This document shows positions 1-8,146 of a DNA stretch of 32,870 nt, in pieces (position 1 is the stretch's first letter; every line of letters starts with the position of its first letter). Location of the stretch: NCBI GenBank assembly GCA_013306675.1, contig JABLUY010000328.1:1-32870 (forward strand). Reading direction: 5' to 3'. The position numbers were made by a program, and so were the translations under genes. The notes under the pieces are model-generated. The model worked only from the letters and a program-made list of their open reading frames with translations. It searched no databases and was not told the origin of the DNA. Origin of the DNA: Thraustochytrium sp. TN22. Taxonomy: Eukaryota; Sar; Bigyra; Thraustochytrida; Thraustochytriidae.

Positions 1-26
1 GCGAGGCCGCAACCCCTCAGGCTGCT

Positions 27-55
27 GCGCGGCGCGGCGCGGCGCGGCGCGGCGC
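27..55. repeat. GGCGC pentanucleotide tandem repeat
   Basis: About five to six direct copies of GGCGC occur in tandem. The run lies near the left edge of the window, in sequence without a supported gene. Confidence 0.75.
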
Positions 56-591
56 TGGGGCGGCGGCGCGGTGAGGCCGACCTGCGTCGACCCGCGCCGC
101 GCCGGCCGCGCGGCGGAGTTTTCGCGCGGTTTGGCGAGCCGCGCGAGGCCGGCGTCGCGGCGTCGAGCCTCGAGGAGGTGGTCGAGCACGATTCTGCTGC
201 CGCTGTCGAGCACAGGCAGGCAGGCAGGCGAGCGCAGATTGATCGCCCAGGCGCGCTGCGCGCGGCGCTGCGCGGCGAGCGAAGCGAGGCGAGCCCGTGC
301 CGCTGGTGGATTCTGGTGAGACGAGACGGACCATTGGCGCAGGGCGGTGCGGTGCTGCCGCGTATGGTCCCTATGCGCGGCAGGCAGCCAGGTCGAGCGA
401 GCTAGCTCGCTCGCAGACGAAGGGCGGGCGGTCAAACTTGTTGTAGATGGAGCTGACGAAGAGCAAGCTGCGAGCCGCCAGCACGCCGGACAGGCAGGCA
501 GCCGGCCGAGACTCGTCACGCTCAGCGCCGGCGGGTGGATAGAAATTCTCGTCGCCAGCAACGAGAAAGGCGCCAGGCAGGCGGCCAGGCG

Positions 592-593
592 GC

Positions 594-628
<35 letters not shown>
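592..628. repeat. GGCA tetranucleotide microsatellite
   Basis: About nine tandem copies of GGCA, flanked by imperfect copies from about 570. It lies about 125 bp upstream of the coronin start codon. The same tetramer recurs right before the coronin and aldehyde dehydrogenase start codons and upstream of 12810, so it is a repeated feature of leader sequences in this window. Confidence 0.85.
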
Positions 629-753
629 ACCGCCAAGGCAAAAGCGAGGCAGGCAGGCGTGAGCGAGCGAGAGGCCCTGGGCCGGGAGACCGCGCAGCGG
701 GCAGGAAAGCGAGCGAGCAAGCGAGAAGGCAAGCGAAGAAGCGGGCAGGCACA

Positions 754-2109
754 ATGAGCCGCTTCGTGCGCGCGAGCAAGGTGCGGCACGTGTACTGCGA
801 GCCGGCCAAGGCCGAGTTCCAGTACCATGGGCTGCGCACGAGCTCGGCGACGGGCGACCACAACTACATCAAGGCCAACACGAAATTCATGGCGTACGCC
901 GTGCAGACGGGCGGCGGCGCGCTGACCGTGGTGCCGCTGGCCGACTGCGGCAAGCTCGACCCGTGCCTGCCGGTGCTGGACGGCCACAAGGGCGCCGTGC
1001 TGGACTTCGACTTTAACCCGTTCAACGAGCACATGCTGGCGACCGGCGGCGACGACTGCACCGTCAAGGTCTGGGGCGTGCCGCAGGAGGGCCTCAAGGA
1101 CAACCTCATGGACCCATTAGTGAACATGGCCGAGCACCAGAAGAAGGTGACCGTCGTGCGCTACCACCCGAGCGCCGAGAACGTCCTGGCCACCGGGTCG
1201 GCCGACGGCACCGTCAAGATCTGGGACGTGCAGCGCGGCGAGAGCGCTGGCACCTGCACGGACGGCGACCAGCTGCTGCAGGACGTGGTCTGGAGCTACG
1301 ACGGCTCCCAGCTCGCCAGCTCCGCCAAGGACAAGGTGATGCGTGTGATTGACCCGCGCACGGGCTCCACGGTGCAGCAGGTGCTGGCGCACGACGGCTC
1401 CAAGACCTCCAAGCTCACCTACCTCGGCCCCAGCGGCCGCCTCTGCAGCGTTGGCTTCACGCGCAGCAGCAAGCGCCAGTTCAAGGTCTGGGACCCGCGC
1501 GACCTCTCCAAGCCGCTCGCCACCTGCGACATTGACCAGGGCGCTGGCGTCATCATGCCCTTTTTCGATGAGGGCACCAACCTGCTCTACCTGGCCGGTA
1601 AGGGCGATGGCAACATCCGCTACTATGAGATCACCGACGAGGAGCCCTTCCAGTACCACGTCGGGGACTACCGCGCCTCCTCGCCCGCCAAGGGCATGTG
1701 CATCGTGCCCAAGCGCAGCTGCGACGTCCACCGCTGCGAGGTCTCGCGCTTCCTCAAGCTCACCAAGGACTCTGTCGAGCCGCTCTCCTTCATCTGCCCG
1801 CGCAAGTCCGATGTCTTTCAGCCCGACCTCTACCCGGACGACTACGCGGGCAAGGCCGCCATCTCCGCCGACGAGTTCTTTGCCGGCAAGAACGCCAACC
1901 CGGTCCTCGCCTCCCTTGACCCCAAGAACCGCGCCGCCGAGGCTGGCGAGGCTGTTGTCGACGTCGCCGCCTCCTTCAAGCCCCTCAAGTCGGCCCGCGA
2001 GCTCGAGGCCGAGCTCACTGCCGCCAAGGAGTACATCACCGAGCTCCGCTCCAGCCTCGAGCAGCACGGCATCACCGCGCCTGCCGTGCCCGCCACGCTC
2101 ATGGCTTGA
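754..2109 (+). CDS. coronin (short, type-1-like actin-binding WD40 protein)
   Basis: Predicted 451-residue coronin, which binds F-actin and, in characterised members, modulates Arp2/3 and cofilin in the cell cortex. The N-terminus (SRFVRASKVRHVY) matches the coronin N-terminal basic signature. It is followed by WD40 blades such as GHKGAVLDFDFNPFNEHMLA and ATGSADGTVKIWDV. From about residue 319 comes the family-specific propeller closure (CDVHRCEVSRFLKL, then RKSDVFQPDLYPD and WF/FF-GKNANPVL-type motifs). The last 40 residues (ELEAELTAAKEYITELRSSL) form the expected short coiled coil used for oligomerisation. The total length is normal for a short coronin. The frame is open further upstream to 535, but that part is only translated GGCA repeat. 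The ATG at 754 begins exactly where homology starts, in context CACAATGA. No intron is seen. Leu codons shift from CTG near the start to CTC near the end. Confidence 0.97.
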   Translation: MSRFVRASKVRHVYCEPAKAEFQYHGLRTSSATGDHNYIKANTKFMAYAVQTGGGALTVVPLADCGKLDPCLPVLDGHKGAVLDFDFNPFNEHMLATGGDDCTVKVWGVPQEGLKDNLMDPLVNMAEHQKKVTVVRYHPSAENVLATGSADGTVKIWDVQRGESAGTCTDGDQLLQDVVWSYDGSQLASSAKDKVMRVIDPRTGSTVQQVLAHDGSKTSKLTYLGPSGRLCSVGFTRSSKRQFKVWDPRDLSKPLATCDIDQGAGVIMPFFDEGTNLLYLAGKGDGNIRYYEITDEEPFQYHVGDYRASSPAKGMCIVPKRSCDVHRCEVSRFLKLTKDSVEPLSFICPRKSDVFQPDLYPDDYAGKAAISADEFFAGKNANPVLASLDPKNRAAEAGEAVVDVAASFKPLKSARELEAELTAAKEYITELRSSLEQHGITAPAVPATLMA

Positions 2110-2549
2110 GCGCGACCAGCCGATGATGACTTCTACCTGTCACTAACAGCCTTCCTTGCTACATCTTTCAACCTCACGCTGGTGTTGGTGTGATGTGGTG
2201 CCCACCGGGTGTACCACCCTTACCTTACCTGGTGTTCTTTTGGTTATAGAAGAAAGCGAAAACGCCACGATACGTCCACCGCCTCTGCAGAAGCGAGTGC
2301 GTGAGCACCGCCTTGCCCGTGTCGCATCAAATCAGTCGTCTCAGACCAGATCAGATTCGCCTTGCCCCGCTTGCCGCAGAGACGCTCGTTGACCTGCTCG
2401 TGGTCCTCTTCCTAAGAGCTACGAAGTTAGCATAGCTAAGTTAGAATCCTCCTTGCTCGACGCCGAATCGGCGTTGCGGTCCCGACAGAACCATGCAATA
2501 CACGCCGTCGTCCAGTCTCGCCCCGCCTCGCTGTCCCTGGCCACCAAAA

Positions 2550-2663
2550 TGTTTTCCTCCTCGTCCTCCTCCTCGTCTTCCTCCTCGTCCTCCTCCTCGT
2601 CTCCCTCCTCGTCCTCCTCCTCGTCTTGCTCCTCGTCCTCCTCCTCCTCCTCGTCGTCCTCCG
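2550..2663. repeat. CTC/TCG-rich trinucleotide repeat tract
   Basis: About 110 bp of imperfect TCC and TCG triplets, giving a pyrimidine-rich strand. It lies 115-230 bp upstream of the glutaredoxin start codon. Confidence 0.85.
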
Positions 2664-2720
2664 GCAAACCACGAACTCTCGAAGTCCAGACTCGGATCAA
2701 AGTCCTCTCTCGTTCGCGTG

Positions 2721-2757
2721 CGCGAGCGAGCGAGCGAGCGAGCGAGTGAGCGAGCGC
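2721..2757. repeat. GAGC tetranucleotide array in glutaredoxin leader
   Basis: About nine near-perfect copies of GAGC end about 20 bp before the glutaredoxin ATG at 2778. Similar GAGC runs occur in the leaders of the coronin and aldehyde dehydrogenase genes and just upstream of the large gene that starts at 27190. Confidence 0.8.
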
Positions 2758-2777
2758 GCGGCGACGGCGGCGGCAGG

Positions 2778-4335
2778 ATGGAGGTGTCCAGCGCGGAGCA
2801 GCTGCGCGAGGCGATCGCGGCGAACAAGGTAAGTGGCGGCGGCCCGGCGCTCACGTGGGTGGCGGCGGCCCCGGCCGGCAGGGGCATGGACGTGGCGACG
2901 GCGAACTAGTTGGCCTCGGGGCGGGAGCAAGAGCGCTAACTTGGACGGCTCGACGCAGGATGCGCTCGTGGTGGCGTACTTTTGGGCGGACTTCCACGAG
3001 GCATGCAAGGCGGGCGGCCAGATGGACCAGGTGATCGCGCTGCTGCAGGGCAGGCACGGCGCGGCGGTCAAGTTTCTCAAGGCAGAGGCCGAGCAGGTGT
3101 ACGAGGTGGCTGAGGAGCTTGGCGTGTCCATGGTGCCGGCTTTCGTGCTGCTGGCGCAGGGCCGCAAGCTGGACCTCGTGGAGGGCGCCAACCCGCCCAA
3201 GCTGCAGGCGGCCATCGAGAAGAACCTGAGCGTGGCGGCCAAGAGCGCAGCGCCGGCGGCGGCCGCGGCGGCCGCGGGCGGCGCCGAGACCGGCGCGGCG
3301 CCGACGGCGTCCGGCACGGGCGCGGGGCTCGAGGCGCGCCTGCAGCGCCTGACCCAGTCCGGCCCGGTCGTGCTCTTCATGAAGGGCTCGCCGGACGCGC
3401 CGCGCTGCAAGTTCAGCCGCGCCATGGTGGAGTTGCTCAACGAGAAGGAGGTGCCCTTTGTGTCCTTTGACGTGCTGCAGGACCCTGCCGTGCGTGAGGG
3501 TCTCAAGGCTTTCGCCAAGCACGACACCTACCCGCAGCTCTGGGTGGCCGGCAAGCTCGTGGGCGGCACCGACTTGGTCAAGGACATCGCCGCCAAGGAC
3601 GACGGCAAGGGCCTGCAGGCACTCCTGGTGGAGGCGGCCTCGGCCGCTGCGCCGCACCGCCGCTCCGCGGCGCCTGACGCCGTGCCGGCCTCCGCTGGCG
3701 TGGCTCCGCCCGCCGTTGTCGACGACGACTATCTGCGCAAGCTCGTCTCCTCCGCACCCGTCATGCTCTTCATGAAGGGCGTCCCTGGTGCGCCCCGCTG
3801 TGGCTTCAGCTCCAAGATGGTCGCGCTGCTCGAGGAGCACAAGATCAAGTTCAGCTCCTTTGACATTCTTGAGAACGAGGACGTGCGTCAGAAGCTCAAG
3901 GACTTCGCCAATTGGCGCACCTACCCGCAGCTCTGGGTTAATGGATCCCTCGTCGGCGGTCTGGACATCGTCCAGGAGATGGCTGAGGAGGCCGAAGACC
4001 TCGCCGACGAGCTCGGCATCGAGTCTCTCGACAAGCGCCTTGAGAAGCTCGTGTCTCAGGCGCCCAACGTGCTCTTCATGAAGGGCAACCCGGATGAGCC
4101 CCGCTGCGGCTTCTCGCGCCAGATTGTTGAGATCCTGCGCAACGAGGGCATCCCCTTCGCTTCCTTTGACATCCTTGAGGACGAGGAGGTGCGCCAGGGC
4201 CTCAAGGACTTCGCCAGCTGGCGCACTTACCCCATGCTCTTCGCCGACGGCAAGCTCGTCGGCGGTCTCGACGTCATTCGCGAGCTCCAGGAGGAGGGCG
4301 AGCTGAAGGACTCCGTCTCTCAGACTGCCGCCTGA
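2778..4335 (+). CDS. GLRX3: thioredoxin-like plus triple monothiol glutaredoxin (GRXS17/PICOT type), one intron
   Basis: Spliced product of 475 residues: exon 1 at 2778-2828 (17 codons) and exon 2 at 2959-4335, joined in phase 0. The N-terminus through about residue 120 is a thioredoxin-like fold ([20 protein letters not shown], later [17 protein letters not shown]) without a CxxC pair, as is usual for this family. Three glutaredoxin domains follow, each opening with LFMKG. Their active sites are CKFS (Cys167), CGFS (Cys298) and CGFS (Cys400), and each has the downstream TYPQLWV/TYPMLF and GG-D motifs. Cytosolic monothiol glutaredoxins of this class coordinate a glutathione-ligated [2Fe-2S] cluster and act in iron trafficking and cytosolic Fe-S assembly. 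The Trx-Grx-Grx-Grx layout is that of plant-type GRXS17; animal GLRX3 has two Grx domains. The first domain has Lys in place of the conserved Gly. The ATG at 2778 was chosen because it supplies the missing first helix and leads to a consensus splice donor. Confidence 0.95.
2829..2958 (+). other. spliceosomal intron in glutaredoxin gene (130 bp)
   Basis: The donor is AAG|GTAAGT and the acceptor is GACGCAG|GAT. The frame upstream of the donor ends at Asn-Lys and resumes in phase 0 at Asp-Ala-Leu-Val-Val, which is the first beta strand of the thioredoxin-like domain. The downstream frame contains a stop-free read through part of the intron, but it has no homologous sequence there. This is the only intron I can place with confidence in the window. 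Confidence 0.9.
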
Positions 4336-4522
4336 TGGCGTTCGTAGCTCTTTGCATCGAGCGAGCTGGAGAACGAGCGCGCTTTGCTGAGTCCATCGAT
4401 CTCACCTTGACCAAGCCTCGATTCCGCCTTGCTTTAGAATCAAGTACACTCTGCCACTCATAAAATGCTATGTTGCATTGCCACGCATGATCTGAAATTC
4501 CGCGTCACCCGCGACCCTCGAG

Positions 4523-4524
<2 letters not shown>

Positions 4525-4553
<29 letters not shown>
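4525..4553. repeat. GA dinucleotide microsatellite
   Basis: About 14 uninterrupted GA units, extended to the left by imperfect GAGAGC sequence. It lies in the intergenic region. Confidence 0.9.
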
Positions 4554-4557
<4 letters not shown>

Positions 4558-4834
4558 TGGTACTAGTACCTCTAGTACCTCCAGTTGAGCAGGAGAAGGC
4601 GCACGTCGTCCGAGGCACGACCTCGGTCTCCGAAAGCAAAAGAGAGCGAGAGCGAGCGAGCACGTCACTGGCAGCATTATCAACAGGGCGAGTGCCAGCG
4701 CCAGCGCCAGCGCAGAGCCCCAGGCTGGGACGCCCTCCGCGTGAGCACTTCCTTGCTGTCAACGCGACCCTGCTGCGGCGCGTGACCGCAACCTCGGCGC
4801 GCAAACAGCAGCAAGAGCAGCCACAGCAGAACAG

Positions 4835-4858
4835 TAGCAGCAGCAGCAGCAGCAGCAA
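4835..4858. repeat. AGC trinucleotide microsatellite in aldehyde dehydrogenase leader
   Basis: Eight tandem AGC units, followed by AACGGCAGGCAGGCAGGC directly before the ATG at 4882. Confidence 0.85.
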
Positions 4859-4881
4859 GCAACGGCAGGCAGGCAGGCGGG

Positions 4882-6381
4882 ATGCAGGCGGCGCGGCGCG
4901 CGACGGCGGGGCTGGGGCGGCGGCGGCGCGTGGGCGCGCGCTGCCTGAGCAGCGGCGCGCAGTGGCAGGTGGATGACCCCTACACGCGTGAGACCTACTG
5001 CACCGTGAACCTGCAGAACGAGGCGGAGGTGGACGAGCTGGTGGGCCGCGCGCAGCGCGCGCAGGTGGAGTGGAAACATGCCAGCCTGCAAGACCGCATC
5101 GAGGTGTGCGCCAAGTTTGTGGACTACTTCAAGGAGCACCAGGACCAGGTCGCCGCAGATATCACCGGCCAGATGGGCAAGCCGCTCACGCAGGCCAAGG
5201 GCGAGATGCGCGGGCTGAACGAGCGCGCCAAGGCCATGCTCGACCTCGCGCCGACCGCGCTCGCCGACTACGCGCTCGGCGCTACCACCAACAACCAGGA
5301 CACCGACCACTTCCACCGCACCATTGTGCGCGAGCCCGTTGGCGTCGTACTCACGCTGGCGCCCTACAACTACCCGCTGCTCACGGCCGTCAACTCGGTG
5401 CTGCCTGCCGTGCTTGCCGGCAACGCCGTCGTTCTCAATCACGGCTTCCGCACGCCGCTCATCGCGGACCACTTCGAGCGCGCCTTCGCGGCCGCCGGCT
5501 GCCCCAAGGGCCTTGTGCTCGCGCAAAAGTGCGAGTACGACGTCCTGCACAAGAGCATCCGCGCTGCCAAGTACGACTTCGTCAGCTTCACGGGCTCCGT
5601 CGAGGGCGGCACGCTCGTGCAAGCCAGCGTCGCTGCCAGCGCACCAGCCAAGTTCATCGACTGCACGCTCGAGCTCGGCGGCAACGACGCTGCCTACGTC
5701 GCCGCCGACGCCGATCTCGACGTTGCCGTGGCTACCGTCGTCGACGGCGCGCTTTACAACGCCGGCCAGTCCTGCTGTGGCATGGAGCGCGCCTTCGTAC
5801 ACGAGTCGGTCTACGACTCCTTCCTCGAGAAGGCCCGGGCCGAGTACGCCAGCGCCTACGGCAAGGTCGGCGACCCCCGCGCCGCGGACACTGCCCTGGG
5901 CCCCATGGCCCAGCCCACCGCCATCCCGCGCCTCCGCGATCTCGTCGGCGACGCCAAGGCCAAGGGGGCCACCGTCGTGCTCGGCGGCGACACCGGCGAG
6001 GCCGCCGCGCGCGATGGCCCGCGCATCTACAACCCGACGCTGCTCGCCGACTGTGACACCTCCATGCGCATCATGACTGAGGAGTCCTTCGGCCCCGTGC
6101 TCGCCGTGCAAAAGGTCTCCTCCATGGACGAAGCCATTGCCGGTGTCAACGCCTCGCAGTTCGGCCTCACCTCCGCGATCTTCACTCAGGATGAGGACCG
6201 CGCCGCCCGCTACGCCCGCGCCGTCGACGTCGGCACCGTCTTCATGAACCGTGCCGACTACCTTGACCCGTACATGCCTTGGCAGGGCCGCAAGGCCACC
6301 GGCAAGGGCCTCTCCCTCTCCCACCTCGGCTTCAACGCATTTACGCGCCTCAAGAACAACCACTTCAAGCTCCTCAAGTAA
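4882..6381 (+). CDS. aldehyde dehydrogenase family protein, probably mitochondrial
   Basis: 499-residue NAD(P)-dependent aldehyde dehydrogenase that would oxidise an aldehyde to a carboxylate; the substrate cannot be told from sequence. The first 25 residues are Arg/Ala-rich without acidic residues and end RCLSSGAQ, a typical mitochondrial presequence. Catalytic landmarks are the oxyanion Asn in APYNYPLL (Asn163), the FTGS motif of the cofactor site (236-239), the general-base Glu in LELGGNDA (Glu264), the nucleophile in NAGQSCCG (Cys298) and the late EESFGPV motif. The C-terminal GTVFMNRADYLDP and GKGLSLSHLGF resemble, from memory, a mostly bacterial uncharacterised ALDH subfamily rather than ALDH2. 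The Lys that normally contacts the cofactor ribose (VVxK) is replaced by Asn186 in VVLNHGFRTPL. The start at 4882 is the first ATG after a GGCA run and yields the presequence. The stop lies 62 bp from the end of the convergent neighbour. Confidence 0.95.
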   Translation: MQAARRATAGLGRRRRVGARCLSSGAQWQVDDPYTRETYCTVNLQNEAEVDELVGRAQRAQVEWKHASLQDRIEVCAKFVDYFKEHQDQVAADITGQMGKPLTQAKGEMRGLNERAKAMLDLAPTALADYALGATTNNQDTDHFHRTIVREPVGVVLTLAPYNYPLLTAVNSVLPAVLAGNAVVLNHGFRTPLIADHFERAFAAAGCPKGLVLAQKCEYDVLHKSIRAAKYDFVSFTGSVEGGTLVQASVAASAPAKFIDCTLELGGNDAAYVAADADLDVAVATVVDGALYNAGQSCCGMERAFVHESVYDSFLEKARAEYASAYGKVGDPRAADTALGPMAQPTAIPRLRDLVGDAKAKGATVVLGGDTGEAAARDGPRIYNPTLLADCDTSMRIMTEESFGPVLAVQKVSSMDEAIAGVNASQFGLTSAIFTQDEDRAARYARAVDVGTVFMNRADYLDPYMPWQGRKATGKGLSLSHLGFNAFTRLKNNHFKLLK

Positions 6382-6443
6382 TTTTGACCCTGTCCAGGTT
6401 TGCGGCTCTTTCTTTCCGCCAGACGACCAACACGTCATGTAGA

Positions 6444-7829
6444 TTACGGCCTTCGCGCACGCGCCGTCAGCCGTTGCAACGAGCATCCAGGGAGCGTCCG
6501 ACTTCGTCGCCACAACGGCACCTCTTGTGGCGTGCCCACGGGCTTCTGCCGTGTCTCCCTGTGCTGGTTCTTGGAAGTCAAGAGATGGAGGGCGTCTTCC
6601 TTGACCTTGGGCGCAACCGGGCGTCGCGGCTCTTCACAGTCGTGGCGCGGCCGTTTGGGCGGCAGAGGTGGCGATTGCGGAGACAGCGATGGGTGCATCG
6701 CGACTTCCTCTTGCGAAGTGAGCTCGTCTGGGGGCTCTAGATCTTCTTCGTTGACGAGGCAGGGAAGGTCTTCTTCCTCTTGGTCCTCAAGATCATCTTC
6801 GTCTGGGGGGTTGGTGGAGACGGTGGTCGCGGTCGTGGCGATGGCTGGACCGTTCGTTTCCACCTGCGCCATCTCCGTCTGTTTCCCCTCTTCCTCTTCG
6901 TACCTCGCAAACACGTCTTCCCCAATCTCGGGTGGCGCCTGCTTGGGCGGGTCCAGCCTGGTGTCGAACAGCCTCGTCGGGGTCGTCGCGGGCTCCTCGC
7001 GTGGGAGCTCGACATCGAGGTCCTCGCTCTCGGAGTCGCTGCCGTTCATGAGATGCGGATCAATCGTATCTTCAGCCTCCTCGACTGCCGATGGCTCCCG
7101 AGCTGCGGTGTCGTCGCCCGTTGCCAGCTCATGGACATCCTGCGCTTCCGCATCGCTACGGCCATCCTCACTCTCGGTGTCGCACGCTGCTGAAGCAAGG
7201 TCTGCTGGGCCCAGTGGACTGGCGCAGTGACTAACTTTCTCATCCCTGCAGCTTTGCGTTTCGGCGCGCGACGCGCCCGGCTTGCCGAAGGGCTCGTCTG
7301 CCTCGAGGCGTTTCTCTGCCTCGAGGAGCTCCTTTGCCTCGAGAAGCTCCTCTGCATCGTTGTCGTAGTGGCTGACAGTGAAGCCGGTGGCGAAGTGCAC
7401 AGAGCGCGCGAGGGGACTTGGCGACTTGCCGGTGAAGGACAGCAGCTCGTCGTCTACGCGCTGGAACTGCGAGACGACAGAGGTGGGCAGCGGGCTTTGA
7501 AAGCGTACCTGCTGTGCCGCTTCGTGACTGATTTCCCTGCTGGACGCCATTTTGAAAAAGCTGGCAACCTGAAGGTCCGGCTCGAATCGCACGGCGAGCG
7601 ACGGCCTCAGACTGCGTCCGTAGATTCTCTCCCCGCTACGCCTGTACACGGTCCCAGCGAGCCGCGGTGGCGGCGCCCATTTGGACTGTCTTGGCGGCGA
7701 AATCTCCCCCTGCTCGGCATCAGGATTTCCTTGCCGTCGCCGCCGACGACGACGGCGGCGAGGATGCTGGCCGTGTTGAAGGCCGGCTGCAGGAACGCCG
7801 GGCGTCGCACCTGCTCGAGCTCGCTTCAT
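6444..7829 (-). CDS. hypothetical acidic, low-complexity protein
   Basis: A 461-residue frame I do not recognise. The N-terminus is basic, with a run of nine Arg. The middle contains a non-repetitive stretch that looks like true protein (SPLPTSVVSQFQRVDDELL, then a Ser/Pro patch SFTGKSPSPLARSVHF), then a short repeat of LLEAKELLEAEKRLEA. The C-terminal half is strongly acidic (EDTIDPHLMNGSDSESEDLD, DEDDLEDQEEEDLP) with Pro-rich and basic segments at the end. It has no membrane segment or catalytic motif. The composition suggests a disordered, perhaps nuclear, protein; this is inference. The frame stays open upstream to about 8040 without another ATG, so a 5' exon or a later start (an internal Met begins MASSREISHE) is possible. 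It converges with the aldehyde dehydrogenase gene, 62 bp apart. Codon third positions are less GC-rich than in neighbouring genes, which lowers confidence. Confidence 0.5.
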   Translation of the reverse strand: MKRARAGATPGVPAAGLQHGQHPRRRRRRRRRQGNPDAEQGEISPPRQSKWAPPPRLAGTVYRRSGERIYGRSLRPSLAVRFEPDLQVASFFKMASSREISHEAAQQVRFQSPLPTSVVSQFQRVDDELLSFTGKSPSPLARSVHFATGFTVSHYDNDAEELLEAKELLEAEKRLEADEPFGKPGASRAETQSCRDEKVSHCASPLGPADLASAACDTESEDGRSDAEAQDVHELATGDDTAAREPSAVEEAEDTIDPHLMNGSDSESEDLDVELPREEPATTPTRLFDTRLDPPKQAPPEIGEDVFARYEEEEGKQTEMAQVETNGPAIATTATTVSTNPPDEDDLEDQEEEDLPCLVNEEDLEPPDELTSQEEVAMHPSLSPQSPPLPPKRPRHDCEEPRRPVAPKVKEDALHLLTSKNQHRETRQKPVGTPQEVPLWRRSRTLPGCSLQRLTARARRP

Positions 7830-8146
7830 GCTGGCGGCACGTGCGTCTCGTCGCCCAGAGACCTGGCGTTCAGATTCGGGTTCTGCGTTTGTACTTCGGT
7901 CAGCACCGTGACGTTCAAATCCGCCTTTCGAGGAGTGCCAACAGCGAGAACACGATTCGCGTTGACCGACAGTTGGCGGTCCAGACGTCGCTTCTGCCGG
8001 ATTCCGCTTTGCGCTGGCGGCGTCGCAGAGGCCTGGGACCTAGCTCGGGTTCTGCGCTCAAGCTCGGCAGTTCGTCACAATCAAATCCTTTTCGAGGAAT
8101 GGCTATCGGTACATCACACAGAACAGCGGGTGGGGCGGGGCGCACC
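7830..8146. other. gap between BBOF1-like gene and hypothetical gene
   Basis: A 317-bp stretch between two minus-strand genes. It would hold the BBOF1-like 3' untranslated region and the promoter or leader of the hypothetical gene. The reading frame of the hypothetical gene stays open across most of it without a start codon. No regulatory element was recognised. Confidence 0.4.

Larger units (their letters stand above)
1..753. other. upstream region of coronin gene, no supported gene
   Basis: No frame here gives a recognisable protein. The frames that stay open are Arg/Ala/Gln-rich translations of simple repeats. The stretch holds a GGCGC pentamer run near the left edge, two blocks of GGCA tetramers (about 212-232 and 592-628), and several GAGC runs between 660 and 730. 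It ends directly at the coronin start codon, so it most likely contains that gene's promoter and 5' untranslated region. No TATA-like element could be assigned. Confidence 0.5.
2110..2777. other. intergenic region between coronin and glutaredoxin genes
   Basis: This holds the coronin 3' untranslated region and the glutaredoxin promoter/leader. Base composition drops noticeably in 2140-2460 compared with the genes. Two simple repeats follow, a CTC/TCG-rich tract and a GAGC array. Frames crossing the CTC tract give poly-Ser or poly-Glu translations and are not credible genes. Confidence 0.6.
4336..4881. other. intergenic region between glutaredoxin and aldehyde dehydrogenase genes
   Basis: This contains the glutaredoxin 3' untranslated region and the aldehyde dehydrogenase promoter/leader. 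It carries a GA dinucleotide run, an AGC trinucleotide run and a short GGCA run that ends at the start codon. Frames through it translate only these repeats. Confidence 0.6.

Noticed and set aside
535-753. 73-codon N-terminal extension of coronin
   Set aside because: It is only translated GGCA/GAGC repeat (Arg/Gln/Ala/Gly). Coronin homology starts exactly at the ATG at 754.
1117-2067. 316-codon minus-strand frame opposite coronin
   Set aside because: Antisense to a clear coronin. Composition is Leu/Ala/Val/Gly noise caused by high GC at third positions.
2419-2887. Minus-strand Glu-rich or Arg-rich frames across the CTC/TCG tract
   Set aside because: They are translations of a trinucleotide repeat in three frames; flanking residues show no protein-like pattern.
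4759-6513. Long minus-strand frame (584 codons) opposite the aldehyde dehydrogenase
   Set aside because: It is the antisense shadow of a gene with G/C-ending codons. Its Val/Gly/Ala/His-rich translation has no family features, while the plus strand has all catalytic motifs.
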